Origin: DASZPL01 sp035550315
GTDB lineage: Bacteria; Actinomycetota; Actinomycetes; JAFAQI01
Assembly (NCBI GenBank): GCA_035550315.1
Contig: DASZPL010000135.1
Location: forward strand, 1 to 64,000
Direction: 5' to 3'
DNA length: 64,000 nucleotides
This document shows positions 24,647-32,755 of this stretch, piece after piece. A program made the translations under genes and the position numbers. The notes under the pieces were generated by a model, which did no database searches, was not told the DNA's origin, and worked only from the letters and a program-made list of their open reading frames with translations. The stretch's first letter is position 1. Each line of letters opens with the position of its first letter.

Positions 24647-25494
24647 CGCTGCTCGGTCCGGCGGACCTCCGGGCGATCGCGGCACGGCTGGGCCTGCGCC
24701 CGACCAAGCGGCTTGGGCAGAACTTCGTGGTCGACGCCAACACGGTGCGGCGGATCGTCCGGGCCGCCGAGCTGACGCCGGATGACGTCGTCCTCGAGGT
24801 CGGGCCGGGACTCGGGTCGCTCACCCTCGGGCTGCTGCCGGCGGCGGGCCGCGTCGTCGCGGTGGAGGTGGACCCGGTCCTCGCGGCCGCGCTACCCGCG
24901 ACGGTGGCGGAGCGCGCGCCGCAATGCGCCGACCGACTCGACATCGTCGCGCTCGACGCGATGGCGGTGACGGAGCTGCCCGCGCCGCCGACGGTGCTGG
25001 TCGCGAACCTGCCCTACAACGTCGCCGTGCCGGTGCTGTTGCACCTGCTGGCCACGCAGCCATCGCTGCGGCACGGCCTGGTCATGGTGCAGGCCGAGGT
25101 CGCCGACCGGCTGGTCGCGGCGCCGGGCTCGAGGACGTACGGCGCGCCATCGGCGAAGCTCGCCTGGTGGGCGTCGGCTCGGCCCGCCGGCGCCGTCCCG
25201 CGCGGCGTCTTCTGGCCGGTGCCCAACGTCGACTCTGCGCTGGTCGGCTTCGCGCGGCGAGAGCCGCCGACGACGCTGGTGCCGCGCGACGAAGTGTTCG
25301 CGGTGATCGACGCCGCCTTCGGGCAGCGCCGCAAGACGCTGCGCTCGGCGCTGGCCGGCTGGGCGGGTTCGGCGGCCGAGGCCGAGCGCCGGGTGCGGGC
25401 CGCCGGGCTCGACCCGACGATGCGCGGCGAGGCGCTGGACGTCGCTGCGTTCGCCGGGATCGCCGCGGCGGCTCGCCGTAGCATCGGGTCCTGA
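24643..25494 (+). CDS. rsmA: 16S rRNA dimethyladenosine transferase (RsmA/KsgA)
   Basis: A 283-aa methyltransferase that dimethylates A1518 and A1519 of 16S rRNA. It shows the Leu-Gly-Gln-Asn-Phe start, the SAM motif Glu-Val-Gly-Pro-Gly-Leu-Gly-Ser-Leu-Thr and the catalytic Asn-Leu-Pro-Tyr-Asn. The C-terminal helical domain carries the usual Phe-Gly-Gln-Arg-Arg-Lys-Thr-Leu-Arg. The GTG at 24643 overlaps the tatD stop by four bases (GTGA), and its own stop overlaps the ispE start (TGATG). Confidence 0.96.
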   Translation: MTLLGPADLRAIAARLGLRPTKRLGQNFVVDANTVRRIVRAAELTPDDVVLEVGPGLGSLTLGLLPAAGRVVAVEVDPVLAAALPATVAERAPQCADRLDIVALDAMAVTELPAPPTVLVANLPYNVAVPVLLHLLATQPSLRHGLVMVQAEVADRLVAAPGSRTYGAPSAKLAWWASARPAGAVPRGVFWPVPNVDSALVGFARREPPTTLVPRDEVFAVIDAAFGQRRKTLRSALAGWAGSAAEAERRVRAAGLDPTMRGEALDVAAFAGIAAAARRSIGS

Positions 25495-26441
25495 TGAGCG
25501 CGTACCGGCTGCCGGCCGTGACGGTCCGGGTGCCCGCGAAGATCAACCTGCATCTCGGTGTCGGGCCGGTGCGGGCCGACGGCTTCCACGAGCTGCACAC
25601 CATCTATCACGCGGTGAGCCTGTACGACGAGGTCACGATCGAGGCGGGCCCGCCCGGCGTCGCCGTCGAGGTGGTGGGGGAGCACGCCGAGCAGGTGCCG
25701 GTCGGCGACGACAACCTGGCGGTCCGGGCGGTCCGGGCGGTGGCCGAGCAGGCCGGCATCGACCCGGCCGTGCAGGTGCGGCTGCGCAAAGGCATCCCGG
25801 TCGGCGGCGGGCTCGCCGGTGGCAGTGCCGACGCTGCGGCGGCGCTGGTCGCAGCCGACTGCTACTGGCAGACCGGCCTCGACCGGGCCGCGCTCGAGCC
25901 GATGGCCGCCGAGCTTGGCAGCGACGTCGCCTTCTTGTTGCACGGCGGTACCGCGCTCGGCACCGGCCACGGCGAAGTGGTGTCGCCGGTGCTCAGCCGG
26001 GGTGAGCTGCACTGGGTGCTCGCGGTCGCCGAGGCGGGGCTGTCGACGCCGTCGGTGTACGCCGAGTTCGACCGGCAGCGCGGTGACGAGCTGGCGGCCG
26101 ACAGTGCGAGCGCGGCGGACGGCGTCCTCGCGGCGCTGCGCGCCGGCGACCCGGTGGCGCTCGGCCGGGCGTTGCGCAACGACCTGCAGGCGCCGGCGCT
26201 GCGGCTGCGCCCAAACCTGGCGCGGGTGCTCGACGCCGGCCGGGAGCTGGGCGCGGCCGGCGGGATCGTCTCGGGATCGGGCCCGACGGTCGCGCTGCTC
26301 GCGCGGTCCGCGGGCGACGCCGTACGGATCGCCTCGGCACTCGCCGGCTACGACGTCTGCCGATCCGTGCGGCGTGCGAGCGGACCGGTGCCCGGTGCCC
26401 GGGTGGTGCCGGCCGACCAGCGGCAGCGGCTCAGCCGGTGA
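25494..26441 (+). CDS. ispE: 4-diphosphocytidyl-2-C-methyl-D-erythritol kinase
   Basis: A 315-aa GHMP kinase of the MEP isoprenoid pathway that phosphorylates CDP-methylerythritol at the 2-hydroxyl. It begins with the Val-Pro-Ala-Lys-Ile-Asn-Leu-His-Leu substrate motif. The ATP motif Pro-Val-Gly-Gly-Gly-Leu-Ala-Gly-Gly-Ser-Ala-Asp-Ala-Ala lies at about residues 100-113, and the third GHMP motif Gly-Ser-Gly-Pro-Thr is near residue 260. Last gene of the metG chain; its 3' end overlaps the convergent DUF72 gene by 11 nt. Confidence 0.96.
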   Translation: MSAYRLPAVTVRVPAKINLHLGVGPVRADGFHELHTIYHAVSLYDEVTIEAGPPGVAVEVVGEHAEQVPVGDDNLAVRAVRAVAEQAGIDPAVQVRLRKGIPVGGGLAGGSADAAAALVAADCYWQTGLDRAALEPMAAELGSDVAFLLHGGTALGTGHGEVVSPVLSRGELHWVLAVAEAGLSTPSVYAEFDRQRGDELAADSASAADGVLAALRAGDPVALGRALRNDLQAPALRLRPNLARVLDAGRELGAAGGIVSGSGPTVALLARSAGDAVRIASALAGYDVCRSVRRASGPVPGARVVPADQRQRLSR

Positions 26442-27198
26442 GCGCCGGTCGCTCGGCGGGCAGCCGGGTGACTGCCAACCCCTGGGCGTGCAGCTCCTGT
26501 CCGAAGGTGATCGCGTTGTCGACCGCCGCACACCCGGGGTCGTTGTTGAAGTAGGTGAACACGTCGTCCGGCCCGATCAGCTCGGCGAGGCGTGTCGCCC
26601 AGCGTCGCAGCGCCATCCGGCCGTAGAACGGCCACTGCCGGGCGCGGCCCTCGTGGAACCGCAGATAACCCCATGACGCGGTGCGCCACAGCGGCGTGAT
26701 CGGCCGCCGCCGGTCGGCCCACACCAGCGCGGCGTCGTGGCGCTCCAGCACGCGGCGGACGTCGCCCTGCCACCACGACGGATGCCGCGGCTCGACCGCG
26801 ACCCGCACGCCGCGCGGGAAGCTCGCCAACGTCGCGTCGAGCGCGGCCGAATCGGCCGGCAGGTCGGGCGGCAGCTGCACCAGGACCGGGCCGAGCTTCT
26901 CGCGCAGCGGCTCGCAGCGCTGTATCAACAAGGCGACGGACGCGCCCGGGTCGCGCAGCCGCTTGATGTGCGTGAGGTAGCGGCTGGCCTTGACCGTGAT
27001 GACGGCGTCGGCCGGGGACCGCGCGTGCCATCCGGCAAACACTTCCGCGCGCGGCAGCCGGTAGAACGTGACGTTCAGCTCGACGGTGGCGAAGTCGGCG
27101 AGCAGGTGCTCGAACCAGCGGCGCTGCGGCGTACCCCGGTAGTACGGCTCGCGCCAGTCGGCGTACTGCCAGCCACTGGTACCGATGTAGACCGTCAT
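26431..27198 (-). CDS. DUF72-family protein
   Basis: A 255-aa TIM-barrel-like protein. It has the family opening Tyr-Ile-Gly-Thr-Ser-Gly-Trp-Gln-Tyr-Ala-Asp-Trp, the Glu-Leu-Asn-Val-Thr-Phe-Tyr-Arg segment, the Val-Lys-Ala-Ser-Arg-Tyr-Leu-Thr-His motif, Val-Glu-Pro-Arg-His-Pro-Ser-Trp and Tyr-Phe-Asn-Asn-Asp near the C-terminus. DUF72 (YecE) proteins have no settled function; a nuclease- or isomerase-like barrel is suspected. The length is normal. It is convergent with ispE. Confidence 0.88.
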   Translation of the reverse strand: MTVYIGTSGWQYADWREPYYRGTPQRRWFEHLLADFATVELNVTFYRLPRAEVFAGWHARSPADAVITVKASRYLTHIKRLRDPGASVALLIQRCEPLREKLGPVLVQLPPDLPADSAALDATLASFPRGVRVAVEPRHPSWWQGDVRRVLERHDAALVWADRRRPITPLWRTASWGYLRFHEGRARQWPFYGRMALRRWATRLAELIGPDDVFTYFNNDPGCAAVDNAITFGQELHAQGLAVTRLPAERPALTG

Positions 27199-27225
27199 GC
27201 CGGACGGCCTACCCGGCGGCGGGGC

Positions 27226-28203
27226 TCAGGCCGCGGGTGCGAGCTTCGCCGCGATTCGCTCCGGGGACGGCCACCGGACGTCGTAGGCGAGGTGCAGCTT
27301 CTCGAACGCCCAGATGATCCGGCCGGACGAGTCGAGTTGCCCACGGAGCACGCCGTGGCGAGCCGCCGTCGGGTCGGCGTGGTGCAGGTTGTGCCACGAC
27401 TCGCCCATCGACGGGATCGCCAGCCACCACACGTTCGTGGCGCGGTCGCGGCTGGCGAACGGCTTCGACCCGAACACGTGGCAGATCGAGTTGGTCGACC
27501 AGGTGACGTGATGCAGCAACGCGACCCGCACCAGGCTGCCCCAGAAGAACGCGGTCACCGCGCCCTGCCAGGTGAAGCCGGACCAGGCGTAGCCGACGAG
27601 CGGCGGGAGCAGCAGGCTGATCGTCGCCAGCGACGGGAAGGCGCGCGAAATCCGGGAGATCGCCTTGTCGGCGAGCAGGTCGGGGGCGAACCGCCGCTGG
27701 TTGGTCTGCTCGATGTCGAACATCCAGCCGATGTGGGCGTGCCACAGGCCCTTGACCAGGGCGCGCGCGTTCTCGCCGTAGCGCCAGGGTGAGTGCGGGT
27801 CGCCCTCGGCGTCGCTGTAGGCGTGGTGACGGCGGTGGTCGGCGACCCAGCGGATCACCGGGCCCTCGATCGCGAGGCTGCCGGCGACGGCGAGCGCCAC
27901 CCGCAGCGCCTGCTTCGCCTTGAACGCCCGATGCGTGAAGTAGCGGTGGAAGCCGACCGTTACGCCGTGGCCCGAGATCGCGTACATCACGACCGCGATC
28001 ACGATGTCGCGCCAGCTCAATCCCCATCCCCAGGCGACCGGCACCGCGGCGATCACGGCGAGCAGCGGCACGACGATGAAGACGCCGAGCAGCACCTGTT
28101 CGGCGCGAGCGCCGCCAAGGCTTTTGATCCGCTCCGCCTCCGGTTCCCGCGTCCCCCGCTTGGGCATGGCGGCTGCGGTCGACCGGGGCAACGTCTGCGT
28201 CAT
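27226..28203 (-). CDS. Acyl-CoA / fatty acid desaturase (Delta-9 type)
   Basis: A 325-aa membrane di-iron desaturase. The three histidine boxes are present: His86-x4-His91, His123-Arg-Arg-His-His127, and Glu-Ser-Trp-His-Asn-Leu-His-His around residues 265-272. Four hydrophobic segments surround them. It resembles stearoyl-CoA Delta-9 desaturases and would set membrane fluidity. The ATG at 28203 is chosen over a GTG five codons upstream because AGAGGA lies 7 nt before it. The 150 nt upstream contain nested inverted repeats (28263-28335) that could be operators. Confidence 0.93.
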   Translation of the reverse strand: MTQTLPRSTAAAMPKRGTREPEAERIKSLGGARAEQVLLGVFIVVPLLAVIAAVPVAWGWGLSWRDIVIAVVMYAISGHGVTVGFHRYFTHRAFKAKQALRVALAVAGSLAIEGPVIRWVADHRRHHAYSDAEGDPHSPWRYGENARALVKGLWHAHIGWMFDIEQTNQRRFAPDLLADKAISRISRAFPSLATISLLLPPLVGYAWSGFTWQGAVTAFFWGSLVRVALLHHVTWSTNSICHVFGSKPFASRDRATNVWWLAIPSMGESWHNLHHADPTAARHGVLRGQLDSSGRIIWAFEKLHLAYDVRWPSPERIAAKLAPAA

Positions 28204-28262
28204 CGGGAGTCCTCTCACTCACCACGAGTCTTGCACGCGGTTTACCCACCGCCGAGCGCGAG

Positions 28263-28335
28263 GCACAACCGTTGATCGTTGTGCGATGACCGTGCCGATT
28301 TGGCCGAAAGCGGCACGTTAACTGCACAACGATCA
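28263..28335. repeat. Nested inverted repeats upstream of the desaturase and tRNA-Gln
   Basis: TGATCGTTGTGC (28273-28284) is perfectly complementary to GCACAACGATCA (28324-28335). Inside lie GTGCCG (28292-28297) and CGGCAC (28311-28316), also complementary. In addition GCACAAC at 28263-28269 pairs with GTTGTGC at 28278-28284. The block can fold as a long stem or provide three GCACAAC half-sites. Confidence 0.75.
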
Positions 28336-28337
28336 TC

Positions 28338-28343
28338 TAGCCT
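28338..28343 (+). promoter_or_regulatory. Candidate -10 box of tRNA-Gln
   Basis: TAGCCT fits TAnnnT and ends 13 nt before the tRNA. The right arm of the inverted repeat (28324-28335) lies directly upstream, between -10 and the expected -35, where a bound protein or hairpin could influence initiation. Confidence 0.35.
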
Positions 28344-28356
28344 CAGTGACGATCTT

Positions 28357-28429
28357 TCCCGGATCGTCCAACCAGGCAGGACACGCGGTTTTGGTCCGTG
28401 GAATCGGGGTTCGAATCCCTGTCCGGGAG
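28357..28429 (+). tRNA. tRNA-Gln (anticodon TTG)
   Basis: A 73-nt cloverleaf. Acceptor TCCCGGA pairs with TCCGGGA, followed by discriminator G as expected for Gln. The anticodon stem CGCGG/CCGTG closes the loop TTTTGGT, giving anticodon TTG (reads CAA; glutamine). The T-loop TTCGAAT is normal. The terminal A of CCA is not encoded. It lies 67 nt before glmU on the same strand. Confidence 0.93.
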
Positions 28430-28496
28430 CCGGCGGAGCGGCGGCGCATTAGGCTCGGCGCTGCTTTCGCCGTACGACGAAAATCCCGGAGCGGTC

Positions 28497-30026
28497 GTGG
28501 CTGACAACGTCGACAACGCACCGCTCGCGGCTGTCGTCGTGCTCGCCGCGGGTGAAGGCAAGCGGATGCGGTCCGAGCTGCCGAAGGTGCTGCACGCGAT
28601 GTGCGGCCGCAGCCTGCTCGGCCACGTGCTCACCGCGACCGAACCGCTCGCGGCCGACCAGACCCTGGTCGTCGTCGGCCACGGGCGTCACGCCGTCTGC
28701 GACCAGCTCGCCGCCGACTGGCCGAGCGTCAAGCCGGTCGAGCAGCCGTCGCAGCGTGGCACCGGTGACGCCGTGCGGCTGGCGCTCGAGGCAATCCCCG
28801 ACGTGGCCGACGGGACCGTGCTTGTCGTGCCGGGCGATGCGCCCTTGCTGACGACCCCGACGCTGCGCCGGCTGCTCGACCGTCACGTCGAGACCCGTGC
28901 GGCCGCGACGTTGCTGACCGCGGAGTTGAGCGATCCCGCGGGGTACGGCCGGGTGGTGCGTGACGCCGACGGGCACGTCAGCACCATCGTCGAGGACCGC
29001 GACGCCGACGACCGCGTCCGGCAGATCGCCGAAGTCGGCACCAGCGTCTACGCCTTCGAGATCGCCCGGCTGCGCGAGTGCCTCGCCAAGGTCGGTGCCG
29101 ACAACGCGCAGGGCGAGCAGTACCTCACCGACGTCATCGGCCTGTTGGTCGCGGCCAAGGACGTGGTCGCGAACGTCAGCGTCGACGACGAGCAGGAGGT
29201 GCTGGGCGTCAACGACCGGGTGCAGCTCGCCGCCGCGCGCCGTGCGATGCGCGACCGCATCGTCGAGCACTGGATGTTGTCGGGTGTCACCGTCATCGAC
29301 CCGGCGACGACCTGGATCGGCGTCCGAGTCCGGCTGGAACCCGACTGCGTGATTCACCAGAACACCCAGCTGCACGGCGCCACCACGGTCGCAAAGTTCG
29401 CCGAGGTCGGACCGGACACGACATTGCGCGCGACGACGGTGGGCGAGGGCGCGAGCGTTGTGAAGTCGCACTGCAGCCGCGCCCAGATCGGCGCCGGCGC
29501 GACCGTCGGCCCGTACAGCTACCTGCGACCGGGCACGGTCCTCGGCCAGAACGCCAAGGCCGGCGCGTACGTCGAGCTGAAGAACGCATCGGTCGGAGAC
29601 GACAGCAAGGTCCCGCACCTGTCGTACGTCGGCGACGCCGACATCGGCGAGCGCTCGAACATCGGCGCCGCCACCGTGTTCGTCAACTACGACGGGACGA
29701 ACAAGCACCGCGCCAAGGTGGGTGACGACGTCCGCATCGGTTCCGACACGATGCTGGTCGCGCCGGTGTCGGTCGGCGACGGCGCCTACACCGCGGCCGG
29801 CTCGGTCATCACCGAAGACGTGCCGCCAGGTGCCATGGCGGTTGCGCGCAGCCGCCAGCGCAACGTCGACGGCTGGGTCGAACGCAAGCGTCCGGGCAGC
29901 CCGTCGGCTGCCGCCGCGCGCCGCGCCCGCGAGCAAGCGCCGGACGGGGACACAATGGAAGCCGGCGACGGCAGCCCTTCCCCGGCCGACGGCAGCCACG
30001 AAGGCGAGCAGGGAGCAGCGCAGTGA
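28497..30026 (+). CDS. glmU: Bifunctional N-acetylglucosamine-1-phosphate uridyltransferase / glucosamine-1-phosphate acetyltransferase
   Basis: A 509-aa enzyme that makes UDP-GlcNAc for peptidoglycan. The N-terminal pyrophosphorylase has Leu-Ala-Ala-Gly-Glu-Gly-Lys-Arg-Met at residues 16-24 and Gln-Arg-Gly-Thr-Gly-Asp-Ala. The C-terminal left-handed beta-helix (from about 255) has hexapeptide repeats and the acetyltransferase segment Asn-Tyr-Asp-Gly-Thr-Asn-Lys. A 45-residue Ala/Arg/Ser/Glu-rich tail follows, longer than in Gram-negative GlmU but usual in actinobacteria. The GTG start at 28497 has CGGAG upstream. The prs GTG overlaps its stop (GTGA). Confidence 0.96.
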   Translation: MADNVDNAPLAAVVVLAAGEGKRMRSELPKVLHAMCGRSLLGHVLTATEPLAADQTLVVVGHGRHAVCDQLAADWPSVKPVEQPSQRGTGDAVRLALEAIPDVADGTVLVVPGDAPLLTTPTLRRLLDRHVETRAAATLLTAELSDPAGYGRVVRDADGHVSTIVEDRDADDRVRQIAEVGTSVYAFEIARLRECLAKVGADNAQGEQYLTDVIGLLVAAKDVVANVSVDDEQEVLGVNDRVQLAAARRAMRDRIVEHWMLSGVTVIDPATTWIGVRVRLEPDCVIHQNTQLHGATTVAKFAEVGPDTTLRATTVGEGASVVKSHCSRAQIGAGATVGPYSYLRPGTVLGQNAKAGAYVELKNASVGDDSKVPHLSYVGDADIGERSNIGAATVFVNYDGTNKHRAKVGDDVRIGSDTMLVAPVSVGDGAYTAAGSVITEDVPPGAMAVARSRQRNVDGWVERKRPGSPSAAAARRAREQAPDGDTMEAGDGSPSPADGSHEGEQGAAQ

Positions 30027-31003
30027 CCGGGAAGAAGACACCCAACGAGAAGAACCTCATGCTCTTCTCCGGCCGCGCGCACCCCGAGCTGGCCGACGAG
30101 GTCGCCCGAGAACTGGGGCTGAGCGTCAGCCCGGCGCAAATCCACGACTTCGCCAACGGCGAGATCTACGCCCGGTTCGAGGAGTCCGTCCGCGGCTGTG
30201 ACGCGTTCGTCGTCCAGTCGATGTCGACCCCGATCAACCAGTGGGTGGTCGAGACGCTGGTCATGGTGGACGCGCTCAAGCGCGGGTCGGCGAAGCGGAT
30301 CACTGCGGTGCTGCCGTTCTACCCGTACTCCCGGCAGGACAAGAAGAGCCGCGGCCGCGAGCCCATCTCCGCGCGGCTGATCGCCGACCTCTACAAGACC
30401 GCCGGCGCCGACCGGATCCTCACCGTCGACCTGCACACCAGCCAGATCCAGGGGTTCTTCGACGGGCCGGTTGACCACCTGTTCGCGCTGCCGCTGCTCG
30501 CCGACTACATCGCCGACCGCTACGACCCGACCCAGCTTGCCGTCGTCGCACCCGACTCCGGCCGGGTGCGCGTCGCCGAGCGCTGGACCGAGCGGCTCGG
30601 CGGCGTCCCGCTCGCTTTCATTCACAAGACCCGCGACATCAACGTGCCGAACTCCGTCGTCGCCAACCGGGTGGTCGGCGAGGTCGAGGGGCGGGCCTGC
30701 ATCGTCGTCGACGACATGATCGACACCGCCGGCACGATCACCAAGGCCGCGGATGCGCTGCTTGATGCCGGCGCCGCCGACGTCGTCGTCGCCGCCACCC
30801 ACGGCGTACTGTCCGGGCCGGCCATCGACCGGCTGAAGAACAGCCGGATCTCCGAGATTGTGATCACGAACACGCTGCCGATCAGCTCCGAGCAGCAGTT
30901 CGACAAGCTGACCGTGCTCTCGATCGCGCCGCTGATCGCGAACGCCATCGACCAGGTCTTCGCGGACGGCTCCGTGACCAGCCTGTTCGATGGCAACGCC
31001 TAA
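30023..31003 (+). CDS. prs: Ribose-phosphate pyrophosphokinase
   Basis: A 326-aa PRPP synthetase, supplying nucleotide, His, Trp and NAD synthesis. It has the flexible-loop region Asp-Lys-Lys-Ser-Arg-Gly-Arg-Glu, the Asp-Leu-His-Thr-Ser-Gln-Ile-Gln-Gly-Phe-Phe motif and the PRPP-binding loop Val-Val-Asp-Asp-Met-Ile-Asp-Thr-Ala-Gly-Thr. The length is that of class I bacterial enzymes. Its GTG overlaps the glmU stop, so translation is coupled. Confidence 0.97.
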   Translation: MTGKKTPNEKNLMLFSGRAHPELADEVARELGLSVSPAQIHDFANGEIYARFEESVRGCDAFVVQSMSTPINQWVVETLVMVDALKRGSAKRITAVLPFYPYSRQDKKSRGREPISARLIADLYKTAGADRILTVDLHTSQIQGFFDGPVDHLFALPLLADYIADRYDPTQLAVVAPDSGRVRVAERWTERLGGVPLAFIHKTRDINVPNSVVANRVVGEVEGRACIVVDDMIDTAGTITKAADALLDAGAADVVVAATHGVLSGPAIDRLKNSRISEIVITNTLPISSEQQFDKLTVLSIAPLIANAIDQVFADGSVTSLFDGNA

Positions 31004-31074
31004 CTGGACGCCGGCTTCTTCCTGTCGCCTACACTGATCGGCGCCTTCCGATCGTGTTCTGAGGAGTTTTAGCC

Positions 31075-31758
31075 GTGCCTGTCAGCATTTCTGCCGAACC
31101 TCGCACCGAGTTCGGCAAAGGTGGAGCGCGGCGGACCCGGCGGGCGGGCAAGTTGCCGGCCGTGCTGTACGGGCACGGCACCGACCCGCGGCACATCGCG
31201 CTGTCGACCCGTGACTTCGAGCACGCGCTGCGCACGGATGGCGCCAACGTGCTGCTCGAGGTGCACCTCGACGGCGAGAGCGAGCTGGCGCTGCCGAAGG
31301 CGATCCAACGCGACCCGGTGCGCGGCGCGATCGAGCACGTCGATTTGATCCTGGTCCGTCGCGGCGAGCGGATCAACGTCGACGTACCGATCACCGTGAT
31401 CGGCGACCTGGTCGCCGGCGGCATGCTCGACCAGCAGCAGACCCGGATCGCGGTCAGCGCCGAGGCGACGAACATCCCCAGCGGCTTCGAGGTCTCGATC
31501 GACGGGCTCGAGATCGGCGGCTCGATCCACGCCGGCCAGGTCCAGTTGCCCGCCGGCGTCGAGCTGACCGGCGACCCCGAGCAGGTTGTCGTCCACATCC
31601 TGGCGCAGCCGACGGCCGAGGAGATCGAGGCCGAGCTCGGCGAGGGCGCGGCGGCAGAGGCCGGAGCCGAGGGCGCGGAGGCAGAGGCGGCTGCCGAAGG
31701 CGGCGCGCCGGCCGAGGGTGGCGAAGCCGCCGCCGAGTCAGGCTCGGACGAGGGCTGA
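31075..31758 (+). CDS. rplY: 50S ribosomal protein L25 (Ctc form)
   Basis: A 227-aa long-form L25, which binds 5S rRNA through its N-terminal domain (about 1-95) and has the Ctc-type beta-rich second domain (96-185) plus an Ala/Glu/Gly-rich acidic tail of about 40 residues. GTG 31075 is preceded by GAGGAG at 31061-31066. Ctc is a general-stress version in Firmicutes and the normal form in actinobacteria. The prs and pth neighbours are standard. Confidence 0.95.
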   Translation: MPVSISAEPRTEFGKGGARRTRRAGKLPAVLYGHGTDPRHIALSTRDFEHALRTDGANVLLEVHLDGESELALPKAIQRDPVRGAIEHVDLILVRRGERINVDVPITVIGDLVAGGMLDQQQTRIAVSAEATNIPSGFEVSIDGLEIGGSIHAGQVQLPAGVELTGDPEQVVVHILAQPTAEEIEAELGEGAAAEAGAEGAEAEAAAEGGAPAEGGEAAAESGSDEG

Positions 31759-31793
31759 CCGTCCTCGATCGGCTGCTGCATCGCAGCCCGGCG

Positions 31794-32366
31794 GTGAGCG
31801 ACGAGGCGCCGTGGCTGGTCGTCGGCCTCGGCAATCCGGGACCGCAGTACGCCGGCAACCGGCACAACGTGGGCTTCATGGTGGTCGACGTGCTCGCCGG
31901 TCGCGTCGGTGGCGGTTTCAAGGCGCACAAGTCGCGCTGTGAGGTGCTGGAGACCAGGCTGGCCGGGCAGCGCGCCGTGCTCGCGAAGCCCCGGTCGTTC
32001 ATGAACGAGTCCGGCGGCCCGGTTGCGTCACTGGCCAAGTTCTTCAAAGCGCCGACCGACCGGCTGGTCGTCGTGCACGACGAGCTCGACCTCGAGCCGG
32101 GCACCGTTCGCCTCAAGCTGGGGGGCGGCGACAACGGCCACAACGGACTGAAATCGCTGCGCCGCTCGCTCGGCAGCGGCGAGTTCTACCGGGTGCGCCT
32201 CGGCATCGGCCGGCCGCCCGGCCGGCAGGATCCGGCCGACTTCGTGCTGCGTGACTTCGCGCCGGCGCAGCGCGCCGACGTCGGGGTGCAGGTCGAGACC
32301 GCCGCCGACGCCGCGGAGGCGTTGCTCCGCGACGGCCTCGCCGCGGCGCAGAACAACTTTCACTAG
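31794..32366 (+). CDS. pth: Peptidyl-tRNA hydrolase
   Basis: A 190-aa hydrolase that rescues peptidyl-tRNAs released from stalled ribosomes. It begins Leu-Val-Val-Gly-Leu-Gly-Asn-Pro-Gly, with the catalytic His24 in Asn-Arg-His-Asn-Val-Gly-Phe, the Phe-Met-Asn-Glu-Ser-Gly motif and Asp in His-Asp-Glu-Leu-Asp-Leu. The GTG at 31794 is 35 nt after the L25 stop. Confidence 0.96.
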   Translation: MSDEAPWLVVGLGNPGPQYAGNRHNVGFMVVDVLAGRVGGGFKAHKSRCEVLETRLAGQRAVLAKPRSFMNESGGPVASLAKFFKAPTDRLVVVHDELDLEPGTVRLKLGGGDNGHNGLKSLRRSLGSGEFYRVRLGIGRPPGRQDPADFVLRDFAPAQRADVGVQVETAADAAEALLRDGLAAAQNNFH

Positions 32367-32390
32367 CGAGCGGCGATCGCCGGCGCGGGC

Positions 32391-32396
32391 TACTGT
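32391..32396 (+). promoter_or_regulatory. -10 box of a leaderless ybjQ-type transcript
   Basis: TACTGT ends 6 nt before the ATG at 32403; no Shine-Dalgarno sequence is present. The transcript would start at the ATG. Confidence 0.5.
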
Positions 32397-32402
32397 GCCG
32401 CC

Positions 32403-32723
32403 ATGATCGTGGTGACGACGAACGAGGTCCCGGGCTACCGCATCGACGAGGTCATCGGCGAGGTGTTCGGCCTGACCGTGCGCTCGCGCAATGCGTTTTC
32501 ACAGCTCGGCGCCGGGCTGAAATCGGTGTTCGGCGGCGAGCTCAAAGGCATGACCAAGGCGCTGTACGACAGCCGCAACGAGGTCATGAACCGGATGATC
32601 GCCGACGCCGAGGAACGCGGCGCGAACGCCATCCTCGCGATGCGCTTCGACACCTCGGAGATGGGTGAGACCTGGACCGAGATCTGCGCCTACGGCACCG
32701 CGGTAAAGGTCTCGAAAATCTAG
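32403..32723 (+). CDS. YbjQ/UPF0145-family protein
   Basis: A 106-aa small conserved protein. The family pattern is clear: Val-Thr-Thr-Asn-Glu-Val-Pro-Gly-Tyr, Gly-Leu-Thr-Val-Arg-Ser, Leu-Tyr-Asp-Ser-Arg-Asn-Glu, and the Gly-Ala-Asn-Ala-Ile-Leu-Ala-Met-Arg-Phe-Asp core. It forms pentameric rings in solved homologues and has been labelled heavy-metal-binding, without firm proof. It sits between pth and mfd and has its own promoter box. Confidence 0.88.
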   Translation: MIVVTTNEVPGYRIDEVIGEVFGLTVRSRNAFSQLGAGLKSVFGGELKGMTKALYDSRNEVMNRMIADAEERGANAILAMRFDTSEMGETWTEICAYGTAVKVSKI

Positions 32724-32731
32724 TCACCGGC

Positions 32732-32755
32732 TGGCGGTAGCGTGAGTTACCGCCA
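32732..32755. promoter_or_regulatory. Inverted repeat touching the mfd start codon
   Basis: TGGCGGTA (32732-32739) is perfectly complementary to TACCGCCA (32748-32755); the last base is the A of the mfd ATG. It could be an operator or an RNA hairpin that limits access to the start. Confidence 0.45.

Noticed and set aside
31030..31035. TACACT as a promoter for the L25 gene
   Set aside because: It fits TAnnnT, but no -35 box is visible and a run-through operon from glmU-prs is equally likely.
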